The notes under the pieces were generated by a model. That model did no database searches. It had not been told where the DNA came from and saw only the letters and a list, made by a program, of their open reading frames with translations. From IMG/VR virus record IMGVR_UViG_3300032304_001283, positions 1 to 30,404 of that record: a DNA stretch of 30,404 bases, one strand, 5' to 3'. A program made the position numbers and the translations under genes. The first letter of the stretch is position 1. Each line of letters begins with the position of its first letter. Origin of the DNA: a virus. Below, in pieces: positions 7,436 to 17,021 of the stretch.

Positions 7436-10400
7436 ATGGCAGAATTTAAATTAGGTAGGATCAGATTTGTATGGAAGGCAGCTTGGGCAACCAGCACTAC
7501 ATACTACAAAGATGATGTAGTTAGATTTGGCGGCAAAGTATATGTCTGTCAAATAGGACATACTGCATCTGCTGATTTTAACACAGATCTAGACGTAGTT
7601 CCAACTAAATGGAATCTAATGGCTGACGGCCAACGTTGGAGAGATGTGTGGGCAACCAGCACTGTGTACCAAGAAGGCGACCTAGTAAAATACGGTGGTA
7701 CAATATACATTTGTATAGACAGCCATACTTCTGCCGCCACTGTTACTCTAGGATTAGAAGCCAACACTGCTGCATGGAATCAATTTGTTGAAGGTACAGA
7801 CTGGAAAGATGTGTGGACTATTTCAACAAGATACAAACTCAACGACATTGTAAGATACGGCGGCATCAACTATATTTGTATCACTGGTCATACAAGTGCT
7901 GCTACTGCTGCTCTAGGATTAGAAAATTCTTCTGCTAATTGGCAGGTGTTTACTCAGGGTCAAGAATATCTAGGAACTTGGGGCACTGCACCATCTACTA
8001 GATACAAACTCAACGACATTGTAAAATATGGTGCTGGTCTTTGGATTTGCACAACGCAACACACAGCCGGTGCTACATTTGCAGGCGATGCCGCAAACTG
8101 GGCACAGTATGTTGAAGGATTTGAATATGAAAATATCTGGAGTTCAGCAACTGCCTATCAACCGGGTGATGTGGTCAAGTACGGCGGTAATAATTATGTG
8201 TCAAAGACACAGCACACAAATTCAAATCCTCTAACAGGATCCGCTAACTGGGATCTGTTTTCACAAGGTCTAAGTTATCAATCAGATTGGTCTAACACAA
8301 CTTCTTATAAAATAGGCGAGGTTGTTAAGTTAAACGGTTATAACTATTTGGCCGTTGCTGACAGTCCGAGCACAGCATTCACAGTTACCGCAGTGACTGC
8401 CGCTAACGATCAGTTTACTATAGCTGACACCACAGGTATTATAGTAGGTATGACTGTGAGGTTTACAGGCACTACCTTTGGCGGAGTGTTTACTTCTGGT
8501 AGATACTATGTTAAAACTGTAGCAGCAGGTAATATCACAATCAGCACAACTAGTGGTGGAACAACATTTAATGTTACAGCAGATGCCGCAGGCTCGATGA
8601 CCGCTACAGTTTCTGCAGAACCACCAAACACAATTTATTGGGCGGCAATTAGCCATGGAATCTTCTGGAGAGGTGATTGGGCAGATGACACAGAATATAA
8701 TCTCGGCGATGCTGTAAAATACGGATCTAATTCTTATATCTGCTTATTGGCACATCGTGCAGAAAGTGATGATGGTTCTACACTCGGAGCACAAGGTGGT
8801 GGACAAGCAAATAGTCGCCCAGACCTCGATATCACTGGCATATATTGGGATGCATTAACTATAGGAAGTGAATTATCAGTGTTGACCACAACCGGCGACA
8901 TGGTATATTATGGCGGAGCAGGTCCTACAAGACTACCAGTAGGCACAGAAGGTCAAGTTTTAAGAGTTGGTTCAGCAGGTATTCCTGAGTGGGTAACTTA
9001 CGGTGAGATTAAAAATGTCTATTATGTTTCGCCGGCAGGTGAAGATCGTCCATATCCAGCATGCGGTAATTCCATAGATAAACCTTGGCAGACTATTCGC
9101 TATGCCTGCGAACAGATTGAAAAGGGTCCAAGAAACCCTAACGCACAACATCTACTAGAACTAAATCGCGCATTTATACAAAAAGAAATCACAGCTTGGA
9201 TTAGAACACAAATTTCTGCAGCACTAATCGGCGAACTTTGGTATAATTTTGATTATGACGAATATAAATGTGAGCGAGATGTTGGATTTATCATCGATAG
9301 ATTAATTTGGGATATCGGCCACGACGGCAACCTAAAAATGAGAGCCGCAGCTTTCAGCTTGCTAGGAGCATTTGGTGAGGCTGGAGAATTCTCTGCGCCA
9401 GAAGAAAGTACACCTTATGTTACACTGGCAGCAGAAGCAGACGAAGGTGTTGCAGCCTATGAACAATTAAAATTGTTAGTGGCAGATGTATTGGCCAATG
9501 AAGTTCCAACTACAGTATACCAAACATTGGCCTTAGACTCTACAGCTATTGTCGCTCAGTATATTAACACTGACTATGTGGCTGAAACTGGGATTACTAC
9601 TACTACAGATAGTCTTATAGACATCGTTATAACTGCACTGGAAGATCAAGACACAGATGCTCTTCCGGCAAGACTTGTGCCTAACAACACAATTAATATT
9701 AAGACAGGACAGTACAGAGAAACATTACCTATCATTGTTCCAGCAGAAACTGCACTAGTCGGTGATGAAAAGCGTTCAACAAACGCAGGACCAGCAGGTA
9801 GTCTAATCAGCCGCGATGATGCTAGATACAGCGTTGGAGCATTAGGTCGATTAGAAACTGTAGTTGGACAGATTATTCTAGGTACAAATGTAACTGAAAG
9901 CGCAGGCAATACTGCTATTCAAAATGCAGCAGTTCCTTTTGCCAGTGCTCCTGAAGTAACTAACATCCAGCGATTAGTCAGAACCATCCAACACCAGATT
10001 GATTTTAAAATTGGTACAAATATATTAGAAACCGTAACTAATCCTACAGGGTATAATATAGGATTTTTAGCAGGGTACGGAGATGCACGTAGCTTGTTGA
10101 GAGAAAACAAAGAATTTCTAAAGGACGAAATTACAGCTTTTATTGCTGTGAATTTTCCTGCAGTAAAATATAGCAAAACCAAATGCCGTAGAGACATCGG
10201 ATTTATAGTAGATGCAGTATGTTATGATTTAACATACGGTGGCAGTTATCAAACACTAACTGCGGGACTGGCTTATTTTGATGGCAATGCTAGCACTGAC
10301 TTGCAAATTGACAGTACTGAAGTAGCTGCTACTGTTGCTTCTTACAGCAGATTAAAAACAGTTATGCAACAGATCATTGCCAATACTACAGTTACTAAAT

Positions 10401-13400
10401 CTATCGGTAATGCAGCAACTCAGTGGACTGATAGTACTAATTTAACTGGCGGAGCCGGTGCTAATACCGCTGTAGGCAGTCTTGTAGATATTATTATCAA
10501 CATTATTCAGGGAGATTCAACCGCAAGTTTAACTCCTCAGATCAATGTCACTCAGATAGCAACACTTAATACATTTACATCTAATAGTCACGGACTACTA
10601 GTTGGCGATGCTATAGTTCCAAGAACCACCGCCAACGGATTAACCGCAGGCACAAAATATTGGGTAGTAGGAACAGTTAACACAAATACTTTTCAGCTTG
10701 CAGCCACATATGGCGGATCAGTACTAGCTTCGTTTACCAACGGCAGCGGTCTAGATTTAGACTTTGAAATCATCGACTACCCAACAGCAACTGACGCTGT
10801 TACATCAACAACTGCACTCATAGCTGCCGCAGTGACTTTAGATGCTGCACAAGAAACAATAGTTGCTGCCGCTACCACTTACATTACCACTAACTTCCCT
10901 ACGTTAGTTTATAACTCAGCTAAGTGTCAACGAGATGTAAGATTGATTCTTGAAGCAGTGATGTTTGACTTCATGTTTAACAGCAACAGTCTAACACGTA
11001 CCGCAGCATATTCATACCTAAGAGCATCGGCTAGCGATGTGTTTAGTCTGAATCAGAAAACAGCCACTCGTGCAGCATTTAGCTATGTGGCCACACAGGC
11101 AGCAGCCAACGTTGGCGGCAATGCTACAGCACAGACTCGTATTGCTACACTAATGTCACTGTTGGACGATATTGTCTACGGTGCGACTAATGAAGGCAGC
11201 ATATGTCAAACTGAAATTCGTGCTGCTGACTATGCTCGATTACAGTTAGAACGCAATAGAGCGTACATTGTATCTGAAATCACAGCCTATGGTGCTGCTA
11301 CATATACAACATCAGTTACTGCAACTACAGCAGCCACAGATGTATTCACCTGCGCAGATACTAGCTGGATGCAACGTAATGCATCAATTAGATTTACAGG
11401 AACTGTATTTGGTGGAGTAGACACCGGCACAACTTATTATATACAAAACGTAGTAAGTGCCACAACATTTAAGATTGCAGCTACAAGAAATTCAAATACT
11501 GCGTTTGATGCATCAGTAGGTACTGGTACTATGACCGTAAGTTTATATTATCCAGTTGGAGAATGCGAACGTGATGTTAATGCTTACATCGATGCACTGA
11601 AATTTGATTTGCAATATCCAGGAAACTATAAGTCAAGAATGGCTGCAAGATATTATGCCAACGCGGTTATGGGAAGCCTAGAAGAAGATATGTATTATCT
11701 GCGTAACGGTACTGGTGTACGTAATCAGACTCTACAAGGGCTCACAGGAGATCTACTAGCTGAGAACGAATTCGGTACTTCTAGAGTATCTGCCGGAGCA
11801 TACTGTTCTCTAGATCCAGGTTGGGGACCAGATGACTTCCGTACATGGATCATCGGTCGTTCTCCTTATGTACAAAACGTGGCTACATTTGGGTATGCTG
11901 CGGTTGGTCAAAAGATTGACGGTGCCTTGCATAATGGTGGTAATGATTCTATCGTTAGCAACGACTTTACACAAATCATATCAGATGGCATCGGTGCTTG
12001 GATAACCAACAACGGTCGTGCTGAATTAGTTTCGGTGTTCTCATACTACGCACACATCGGATACTTGGCAGAGAACGGTGGACGTATTCGTGGCACTAAC
12101 GGTAACAACTCCTACGGTGACTTTGGATCTGTGGCAGAAGGATTTGACGCAACAGAAACTCCTATACTCTGCGAAGTTGATAATTCAGCATTTAGAGCCA
12201 CTGTGGGATCAGTGATCACTGATGGTATCGATAAGATTTATCAGTTCGAATACGACAATGCAGGCACAGACTATACCGAAATAACATGGTCAGTATCAGG
12301 CAGTGGAGCAGGAATAGAAACTGAACAAGACGACTTCCGCGACGGTGCTGTGTTCCAAGTTAGATTGTTAGATAATTTTGAAGATTCAACCACAGCCCCT
12401 GAAGCAGATGGAAACTTTGGTGGCAGCGGATATCTTTCTAATGCCAACACTGCACAGAGTGGAACAACCACATCACTTACTCTAGCAGCCACTGATGATG
12501 AAATCACTGGCGCTTATGTAGGTATGAAGTTAATTATCACAGCAGGAGCTGGCGCTGGACAGGTTGGCATAGTATCTGCATTTACAGCTGGTACTAAATT
12601 AGCTACTGTAAACAAAGAAAGCACAGGCGCTGCTGGGTGGGACCATTTGGTTCCAGGAACTGCTATCGTAGCACCTGATGCATCATCAACATATAGTATT
12701 GAACCAAGAGTCACGTTTACTGCACCGACATATAGCAGTGCTTCGAGAACATTAGGCACCGCTCAGACCTATACTGATGCAACATTTGCACCTACTTTTG
12801 CAGTCTACTCGCCAATCTCTTCTACATCTAGTGGAAGCGGAGTATCAGCTACATTTACAGTAGTAAGAAAAGGCACAAAATACTCTGCCGTTAATATTGT
12901 TGCCGCAGGTACAGGCTATGCAAGATTAGACACTGTTACTATTGCTGGTACCAGTCTAGGCGGCGCAGCACCGTCTAACAACATCACGGTTACTATAACC
13001 GCAGTTGATTCTACAACCGGCGCTATTACCGCACTTGAGTTCGCAGGGGTAGGCGCAGGTGGTAAATTCGTAGCAATAGCCAGCGGTTCAAGAACTACTA
13101 ACACTTCTACAAACGGTACTACCTGGAGTGAAAATCTACTAGCACTGCCTAGCACTTCAAACTGGACTTCAGTAGCAGCTGGTAAATTGACTGTGGTAGA
13201 GACTGCAGGTACATTTGTAATTGGTAGAGCATATCGTATAACTTCATTAGGTAATACTGTGTATACCAGCATTGGAGCTACAACTAATCTAGTAGGTATA
13301 TACTTTGTGGCCACAGGAGCAGGTGCTGGCACAGGTACTGCAACACCAGTAGCTAATCACTTGGTAGCAATCTCAAGCAGCACAACTGTTACTTCTTATA

Positions 13401-15118
13401 GCACCGACGGTGGCACAACATGGACCGCCGGCGGATCATTACCTGGAGGGATTTCAGGAACAGCAGTATCAGTGACATACGGAGTATACAACGGCAACGG
13501 TCGTTGGATGGCATTGGGGTCAAGCGGTGCATCAGCTTATAGTGCCACTGGTGGTACGTCTTGGGTGGCAGGTGGAGCAGTTGGAGCAGGAACTTATACA
13601 GCAATAGCCTATGGTCAAGGGGTATTTGTGGCCATAACCACAGGTGCAACTACCACAAGAATCAGCATTGACGGCGGCCAAAACTGGATAGCAGGGGGTG
13701 CATTGCCCGCAAGTTCAACATGGATCAGCATAGCCTACGGTGCTAACAAGTTTGTTGCAGTATCTAGCGACGGCGCTGTGAATCCTGCTTACTCTGTAGA
13801 CGGAGGAGTTACTTGGAGCAATACCGATGCAGCTGGCTACCTAGGCTCAGGTACAATAACCAGTGTTCATTACGGACAGGGTGTATTTGTAGTCACAGCT
13901 TCCAGCGGCAATAACATGTCAAGTTCACAAGATGGTCTCAACTGGACCACAAGAGCAATTACTCGTGCTTCAGGAACCGGAGCACTGGCTGCTATTCAAG
14001 GCAATCCATCACAGTCAGGCATTTGGGCGATTATACCTTCAGCATCGACTACAGCAGCTTCAAGTGCTGTGATCGGAGCCACAGCTAAGGCTCGAGCGTT
14101 TATATCAGAAAACAAGATATTTGCAATCAGAGTAACCGATCCCGGATCAACCTATGCAGCAGCACCGACTATCACTATCACAGATCCTAACAATCTGTTT
14201 GAAGCTCCGACGCAGGTGAGAATAGGCAACGGTGCCTGTGCCAACGTCAGCTTTATTGATAGAGGTACTGGGTTTGATTCTGCTATAGTTGAAAAGGACA
14301 CCGGCGACGGGTATGCTAACAACTTTCAAAACGGTAAGTTTATGGGAGTTCGAAGAATGACTGGTGTGCCAAGTCCTGGAGCCAACGTGGTATTCGCTAC
14401 CCAACCTACTACAGTTTACAAGCTGGTACAGGTGATATCTGAATCTGGTGAGTTCGATGGTGCTAGGTCAGCATTTTTTCAACTGTCACCGCCGATGGAG
14501 ATATTTAACTCGCCAGCAGACGCTACTGGAATCACTACTCGAATACGATACAGCCAAGTTCGACTAACTGGACACGATTTCTTAGATATTGGTACTGGAA
14601 ATTTTGTAGAAACTAATTATCCCGGACTACCTACACAGGTGCCGGTACCGGCCAACGAAACCGTGGATCTAAACGGCGGACGAGTGTTCTACACTAGTAC
14701 TGACCAAGATGGTAACTTTAGAGTAGGTGCTTTATTCAGTATCGAACAGTCGACTGGTGTGGCAACTCTAAATGCTGATGCATTCAACATTGCAGGACTA
14801 TCAGAATTGAGCCTAGGTAACATCACACTAGGCGGCAATTCAGCTACAATCACTGAATTCTCAACAGATCCATTCTTAACAGCCAACTCAGACAACGTGG
14901 TTCCTACACAACGGGCTATTAGAGCATATATTTCTGCACAGATTGGTGGTGGCGGAGCTGCACTAAACGTAAATAGCTTGGTGGCAGGATTCGTCGAAAT
15001 TGCAGGAACACGTATTACTACCACAACAGGCGGCACAATCCAAATGAAAGCTAACTTTAACTTCCAGGCTGGAGTAAGAGGTTATCCGGTGGCTTGGAAC
15101 TACTTTTTAAATAACTAA
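7436..15118 (+). CDS. Giant modular tail fibre / beta-helix adhesin (2560 aa)
   Basis: This is a longer paralog of the preceding gene, starting MAEFKLGRIRFVWKAAWA. It has seven W/Y-rich modules at about residues 5-480, with a Thr-rich beta insert inside the sixth. A beta-helix entry lies near 528 (YYVSPAGEDRPYP) and its continuation near 752 (INIKTGQYRETLPIIVPAET). It has four helical segments of the type [KE]C-x-RDV (near 611, 916, 1163 and 1376), where its paralog has one. The conserved core is at about 1458-1570 (SLDPGWGPDDFRTWII, AHIGYLAENGGRI). Six Asp-box-like motifs lie at about 1888-2165 (for example SIDGGQNW, SVDGGVTW), interrupted near 1915-1970 by an inserted module with YRITSLGNT. 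GGRVFYTSTDQDGNFRVG is near 2413 and PTQRAIRAYIS near 2491. A good RBS (GGAG) precedes ATG 7436. It is predicted to be a trimeric adhesin at the tail or baseplate. Confidence 0.85.
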   Translation: MAEFKLGRIRFVWKAAWATSTTYYKDDVVRFGGKVYVCQIGHTASADFNTDLDVVPTKWNLMADGQRWRDVWATSTVYQEGDLVKYGGTIYICIDSHTSAATVTLGLEANTAAWNQFVEGTDWKDVWTISTRYKLNDIVRYGGINYICITGHTSAATAALGLENSSANWQVFTQGQEYLGTWGTAPSTRYKLNDIVKYGAGLWICTTQHTAGATFAGDAANWAQYVEGFEYENIWSSATAYQPGDVVKYGGNNYVSKTQHTNSNPLTGSANWDLFSQGLSYQSDWSNTTSYKIGEVVKLNGYNYLAVADSPSTAFTVTAVTAANDQFTIADTTGIIVGMTVRFTGTTFGGVFTSGRYYVKTVAAGNITISTTSGGTTFNVTADAAGSMTATVSAEPPNTIYWAAISHGIFWRGDWADDTEYNLGDAVKYGSNSYICLLAHRAESDDGSTLGAQGGGQANSRPDLDITGIYWDALTIGSELSVLTTTGDMVYYGGAGPTRLPVGTEGQVLRVGSAGIPEWVTYGEIKNVYYVSPAGEDRPYPACGNSIDKPWQTIRYACEQIEKGPRNPNAQHLLELNRAFIQKEITAWIRTQISAALIGELWYNFDYDEYKCERDVGFIIDRLIWDIGHDGNLKMRAAAFSLLGAFGEAGEFSAPEESTPYVTLAAEADEGVAAYEQLKLLVADVLANEVPTTVYQTLALDSTAIVAQYINTDYVAETGITTTTDSLIDIVITALEDQDTDALPARLVPNNTINIKTGQYRETLPIIVPAETALVGDEKRSTNAGPAGSLISRDDARYSVGALGRLETVVGQIILGTNVTESAGNTAIQNAAVPFASAPEVTNIQRLVRTIQHQIDFKIGTNILETVTNPTGYNIGFLAGYGDARSLLRENKEFLKDEITAFIAVNFPAVKYSKTKCRRDIGFIVDAVCYDLTYGGSYQTLTAGLAYFDGNASTDLQIDSTEVAATVASYSRLKTVMQQIIANTTVTKSIGNAATQWTDSTNLTGGAGANTAVGSLVDIIINIIQGDSTASLTPQINVTQIATLNTFTSNSHGLLVGDAIVPRTTANGLTAGTKYWVVGTVNTNTFQLAATYGGSVLASFTNGSGLDLDFEIIDYPTATDAVTSTTALIAAAVTLDAAQETIVAAATTYITTNFPTLVYNSAKCQRDVRLILEAVMFDFMFNSNSLTRTAAYSYLRASASDVFSLNQKTATRAAFSYVATQAAANVGGNATAQTRIATLMSLLDDIVYGATNEGSICQTEIRAADYARLQLERNRAYIVSEITAYGAATYTTSVTATTAATDVFTCADTSWMQRNASIRFTGTVFGGVDTGTTYYIQNVVSATTFKIAATRNSNTAFDASVGTGTMTVSLYYPVGECERDVNAYIDALKFDLQYPGNYKSRMAARYYANAVMGSLEEDMYYLRNGTGVRNQTLQGLTGDLLAENEFGTSRVSAGAYCSLDPGWGPDDFRTWIIGRSPYVQNVATFGYAAVGQKIDGALHNGGNDSIVSNDFTQIISDGIGAWITNNGRAELVSVFSYYAHIGYLAENGGRIRGTNGNNSYGDFGSVAEGFDATETPILCEVDNSAFRATVGSVITDGIDKIYQFEYDNAGTDYTEITWSVSGSGAGIETEQDDFRDGAVFQVRLLDNFEDSTTAPEADGNFGGSGYLSNANTAQSGTTTSLTLAATDDEITGAYVGMKLIITAGAGAGQVGIVSAFTAGTKLATVNKESTGAAGWDHLVPGTAIVAPDASSTYSIEPRVTFTAPTYSSASRTLGTAQTYTDATFAPTFAVYSPISSTSSGSGVSATFTVVRKGTKYSAVNIVAAGTGYARLDTVTIAGTSLGGAAPSNNITVTITAVDSTTGAITALEFAGVGAGGKFVAIASGSRTTNTSTNGTTWSENLLALPSTSNWTSVAAGKLTVVETAGTFVIGRAYRITSLGNTVYTSIGATTNLVGIYFVATGAGAGTGTATPVANHLVAISSSTTVTSYSTDGGTTWTAGGSLPGGISGTAVSVTYGVYNGNGRWMALGSSGASAYSATGGTSWVAGGAVGAGTYTAIAYGQGVFVAITTGATTTRISIDGGQNWIAGGALPASSTWISIAYGANKFVAVSSDGAVNPAYSVDGGVTWSNTDAAGYLGSGTITSVHYGQGVFVVTASSGNNMSSSQDGLNWTTRAITRASGTGALAAIQGNPSQSGIWAIIPSASTTAASSAVIGATAKARAFISENKIFAIRVTDPGSTYAAAPTITITDPNNLFEAPTQVRIGNGACANVSFIDRGTGFDSAIVEKDTGDGYANNFQNGKFMGVRRMTGVPSPGANVVFATQPTTVYKLVQVISESGEFDGARSAFFQLSPPMEIFNSPADATGITTRIRYSQVRLTGHDFLDIGTGNFVETNYPGLPTQVPVPANETVDLNGGRVFYTSTDQDGNFRVGALFSIEQSTGVATLNADAFNIAGLSELSLGNITLGGNSATITEFSTDPFLTANSDNVVPTQRAIRAYISAQIGGGGAALNVNSLVAGFVEIAGTRITTTTGGTIQMKANFNFQAGVRGYPVAWNYFLNN
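7451..8875 (+). repeat. Seven W/Y-rich modules in the second giant fibre
   Basis: Units follow the same plan as in the first fibre (YQEGDLVKYGGTIYIC, YKLNDIVRYGGINYIC, YQPGDVVKYGGNNYV). Modules 3 and 4 contain an exact 25-base repeat (7829-7853 and 8000-8024) whose first copy begins agatacaaactc. Module 6 carries an extra Thr/Gly-rich insert of about 80 residues. Confidence 0.7.
9151..11620 (+). repeat. Four-copy helical RDV segment in the second giant fibre
   Basis: Four copies pair a charged helix (ELNRAFIQKEITAWI; RENKEFLKDEITAFI; DAAQETIVAAATTYI; ERNRAYIVSEITAYG) with a [KE]C-x-RDV helix (KCERDVGFIIDRLIWD; KCRRDIGFIVDAVCYD; KCQRDVRLILEAVMFD; ECERDVNAYIDALKFD). The first giant fibre has a single copy near residue 685. 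Confidence 0.75.
13183..13350 (+). repeat. Inserted YRITSLGNT module within the propeller-like region
   Basis: About 56 residues (FVIGRAYRITSLGNTVYTSI, then YFVATGAGAGTGTATP) interrupt the Asp-box series of the second giant fibre and are missing from its paralog. Similar 'YrI-s-G-T-f--iGa' units recur in marine phage tail proteins, as I recall, so this looks like a shuffled module. Confidence 0.55.
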
Positions 15119-15122
15119 ATAT
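15115..15122 (+). promoter_or_regulatory. Possible late promoter box before the small virion gene
   Basis: CTAAATAT overlaps the stop codon of the 2560-residue fibre (TAA 15116-15118) and lies 17 bases before ATG 15140. A CTAAATA core has been described for late promoters of T4-like cyanophages, as I recall. The spacing to the GGAGA at 15128-15132 is like that of the box before the second giant fibre. The evidence is motif and position only. Confidence 0.35.
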
Positions 15123-15139
15123 ATTACGGAGAATCAAAC

Positions 15140-15469
15140 ATGGCAACAGGAAGATTAGGTACAGCTAACATTACAACAACCGCAGATACCACTGTGTACA
15201 CAGTACCTGCAACTACTTTTTCAGTAGTATCAGTAAACATCGTAAATCGCAGCTCAAGCGCATCAGCTAGTGTACGTATAGCTGTGGCGTCATCGGCAAC
15301 ACCGGCACCTGCTGAATATATCGAATATGATTCAGCACTGGTAGCAAACGGTGTTATTGAACGCACAGGCATTGTAATGGACGCTGGTAAATTAATAGTT
15401 GTTCAAACCCCAACAGCAACACCTTCATTAAGTGTGGTTGTTTACGGTATTGAAACATCGACTGCATAA
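15140..15469 (+). CDS. Small beta-sandwich virion protein
   Basis: The protein has 109 residues: MATGRLGTANITTTADTTVY, then alternating valine-rich strands (FSVVSVNIVNRSS, ASVRIAVASS), a central AEYIEYDSALVANGVIERTG loop and terminal LSVVVYGIE. This layout is familiar from small virion proteins of T4-like cyanophages and parallels the 110-residue protein at 1143-1475. The start is supported by GGAGA eight bases upstream of ATG 15140. A TAAATA box that could be a late promoter overlaps the preceding stop codon. There is no enzyme motif. Its place between the giant fibre and the S74 fibre suggests a fibre-associated or decoration protein. Confidence 0.6.
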   Translation: MATGRLGTANITTTADTTVYTVPATTFSVVSVNIVNRSSSASASVRIAVASSATPAPAEYIEYDSALVANGVIERTGIVMDAGKLIVVQTPTATPSLSVVVYGIETSTA

Positions 15470-15481
15470 GGCGGATAAAAT

Positions 15482-16393
15482 ATGGGACGAAGAACGAGTG
15501 GTCAGCAAACTGGATTTCAGAGTATCGGTAATATTCAAGCCAATGCATCGACCTTAACAACATCACAAACTAATCAAGATCTTACAATAGATCCGAACGG
15601 TACTGGCGTGGTAAACGTCAGCACAGATACTACGATCACTGGCGATCTTACAATAGCTAACCAAGGTGATCTTCGACTCAGAGAAGCGTCAGGCAACGGC
15701 ACCAACTATATTGCTCAGCAAGCCGCAGCAACAATGGCTGCAAACTATACCATTACTTGGCCGGCAGCAGTGTCAACTACCGCCGGGTTTGTGTTAACTT
15801 CCGATGCCAGTGGTAACTTGTCGTGGGCCAGCGCAGGTGGAAATATTCCTGTGAGTGATCCTGGATCGACAGCCACAGTACACTATCCGTTTTTTGGAAC
15901 TGCATCTGGATCAATCCCAACTACATTATCACCACTGGCTAGATCAAACCTATCTTTTGTTCCTAGTACAGGAGTGTTATCAGCAACAACATTTAGTGGA
16001 GCCGTATCTAGTTCCAGCGTGACTATTACTGGAGGCACCATAAACGGTACTACTATTGGCGCAACCACTAGAGCAAATGGCAGTTTTTCCACATTAACTG
16101 CTACTAGCGTAACAGAAGATTCTAGTATTGTACTGAAAGAAAATATTAATCCTATTGAAAATGCTCTAGAAAATATATTAAAATTAAGCGGTGTAACCTA
16201 CGACAGAATTGACACCAAAGAACACGAAGCCGGACTTATTGCTGAATGGGTTGATCAAGTAATACCTGACTTAGTCACTAAAAACAAGTACGGTAAACCA
16301 ATTGGCATTAAATATACAAAAATAACAGCATACTTAATAGAATCGATTAAATCATTAAAGCAAGAAATAAACGAATTAAAGAGTAACAAATAA
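15482..16393 (+). CDS. Tail fibre with C-terminal S74 intramolecular chaperone domain
   Basis: This 303-residue fibre has a beta-repeat stem (LTIDPNGTGVVNVSTDTTIT near residue 34; NGTTIGATTRANGSFSTL near 188) and a C-terminal peptidase S74 domain from about residue 212. The domain shows SSIVLKENINPIENAL, GVTYDR, EAGLIAEWVDQVIPDLV, GIKYTKITAYLIESI and a final helix. In the endosialidase/S74 family this domain helps the fibre trimerise and then cuts itself off, using a Ser at the cut site and a nearby Lys. Ser214 and Lys219 have the expected spacing (S-x4-K). The usual SDxRLKENI reads SSIVLKENI here, so Asp and Arg are replaced, which is common among marine phage members as far as I recall. The mature fibre would end near residue 213. 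Confidence 0.85.
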   Translation: MGRRTSGQQTGFQSIGNIQANASTLTTSQTNQDLTIDPNGTGVVNVSTDTTITGDLTIANQGDLRLREASGNGTNYIAQQAAATMAANYTITWPAAVSTTAGFVLTSDASGNLSWASAGGNIPVSDPGSTATVHYPFFGTASGSIPTTLSPLARSNLSFVPSTGVLSATTFSGAVSSSSVTITGGTINGTTIGATTRANGSFSTLTATSVTEDSSIVLKENINPIENALENILKLSGVTYDRIDTKEHEAGLIAEWVDQVIPDLVTKNKYGKPIGIKYTKITAYLIESIKSLKQEINELKSNK

Positions 16394-16397
16394 TAGC

Positions 16398-17012
16398 ATG
16401 GCAACTCTGTTAAACACAACGGTACAAGGTACTACATCAGTAAGAATTCCTATTGGCACAACTGCTGAGCGGCCATCACCGCTAACTGGTATGTTGAGGT
16501 ATAATTCCTCTACCCGTGTTCCTGAACTTTATGAACCATCCGGAATATGGGATCCGTTATACCCCCCTGGATCTATTATGTATTTCGCTAGAAACTCAGC
16601 GCCTGACGGATGGCTTAAGGCCAACGGTGCTAGTATATCGACTACAACCTATGCAGCTCTGTTTGCCAACATTGCCTACGCCTGGGGCGGTAGTGGCGGA
16701 TCATTTAACGTACCTGATCTCAGAGGCGAGTTTCCAAGATCTTGGGATGACGGCCGCGGAGCGGATTCAGGACGAGCCTTTGCCAACCAGCAAGGACAAG
16801 ATTGGAAAGGATTTTATCAAAGCAACGTTGGATCAAACACAACAGCATACAGCCATGGACCAGTCTACATGGGCAAAACTATATTTGGTACATTTACAGG
16901 TAACGTTTTTGGTGGACACTGGGCCGCTCCTGCCGCAGCGACAGGTACCGGTTGGGATGGTTCAGAAGTTCGCCCAAGAAATAGAGCACTTTTAGCTTGT
17001 ATTAAATATTAA
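16398..17012 (+). CDS. Tail-collar domain adhesin, copy 1
   Basis: The 204-residue protein starts MATLLNTTVQGTTSVRIPIG, followed by a stem motif (GMLRYNSSTRVPELYEPSGI). A phage tail-collar domain (Pfam Collar type, as in T4 short tail fibres and microcystin-dependent-like proteins) spans about residues 56-115: PPGSIMYFARNSAPDGWLKA, STTTYAALFANIAYAWGG and FNVPDLRGEFPR. The C-terminus carries SHGPVYMGK and RPRNRALLACIKY, a typical receptor-binding tip end. It is one of three paralogs (with 17401-18015 and 18028-18639) and is separated from copy 2 by a probable assembly chaperone. It starts four bases after the S74 fibre stop. It probably contributes to host recognition. Confidence 0.85.
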   Translation: MATLLNTTVQGTTSVRIPIGTTAERPSPLTGMLRYNSSTRVPELYEPSGIWDPLYPPGSIMYFARNSAPDGWLKANGASISTTTYAALFANIAYAWGGSGGSFNVPDLRGEFPRSWDDGRGADSGRAFANQQGQDWKGFYQSNVGSNTTAYSHGPVYMGKTIFGTFTGNVFGGHWAAPAAATGTGWDGSEVRPRNRALLACIKY

Positions 17013-17021
17013 AGGATTATT

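Noticed and set aside
12916-13332. Long open frame on the - strand inside the second giant fibre (138 codons)
   Set aside because: It lies wholly antisense to a well-supported fibre gene, has low-complexity Val/Pro/Ala composition typical of an antisense shadow, and shows no domain.
16516-16995. Second + strand frame of 159 codons within collar adhesin copy 1
   Set aside because: It overlaps the collar gene in another frame, lacks a domain, and a similar shadow appears in copy 3 because the DNA is shared.
16994-17012. TAAATATTAA at the 3' ends of collar copies 1 and 2 as late promoters
   Set aside because: The bases encode the conserved end IKY and stop codon, so coding constraint explains the match.
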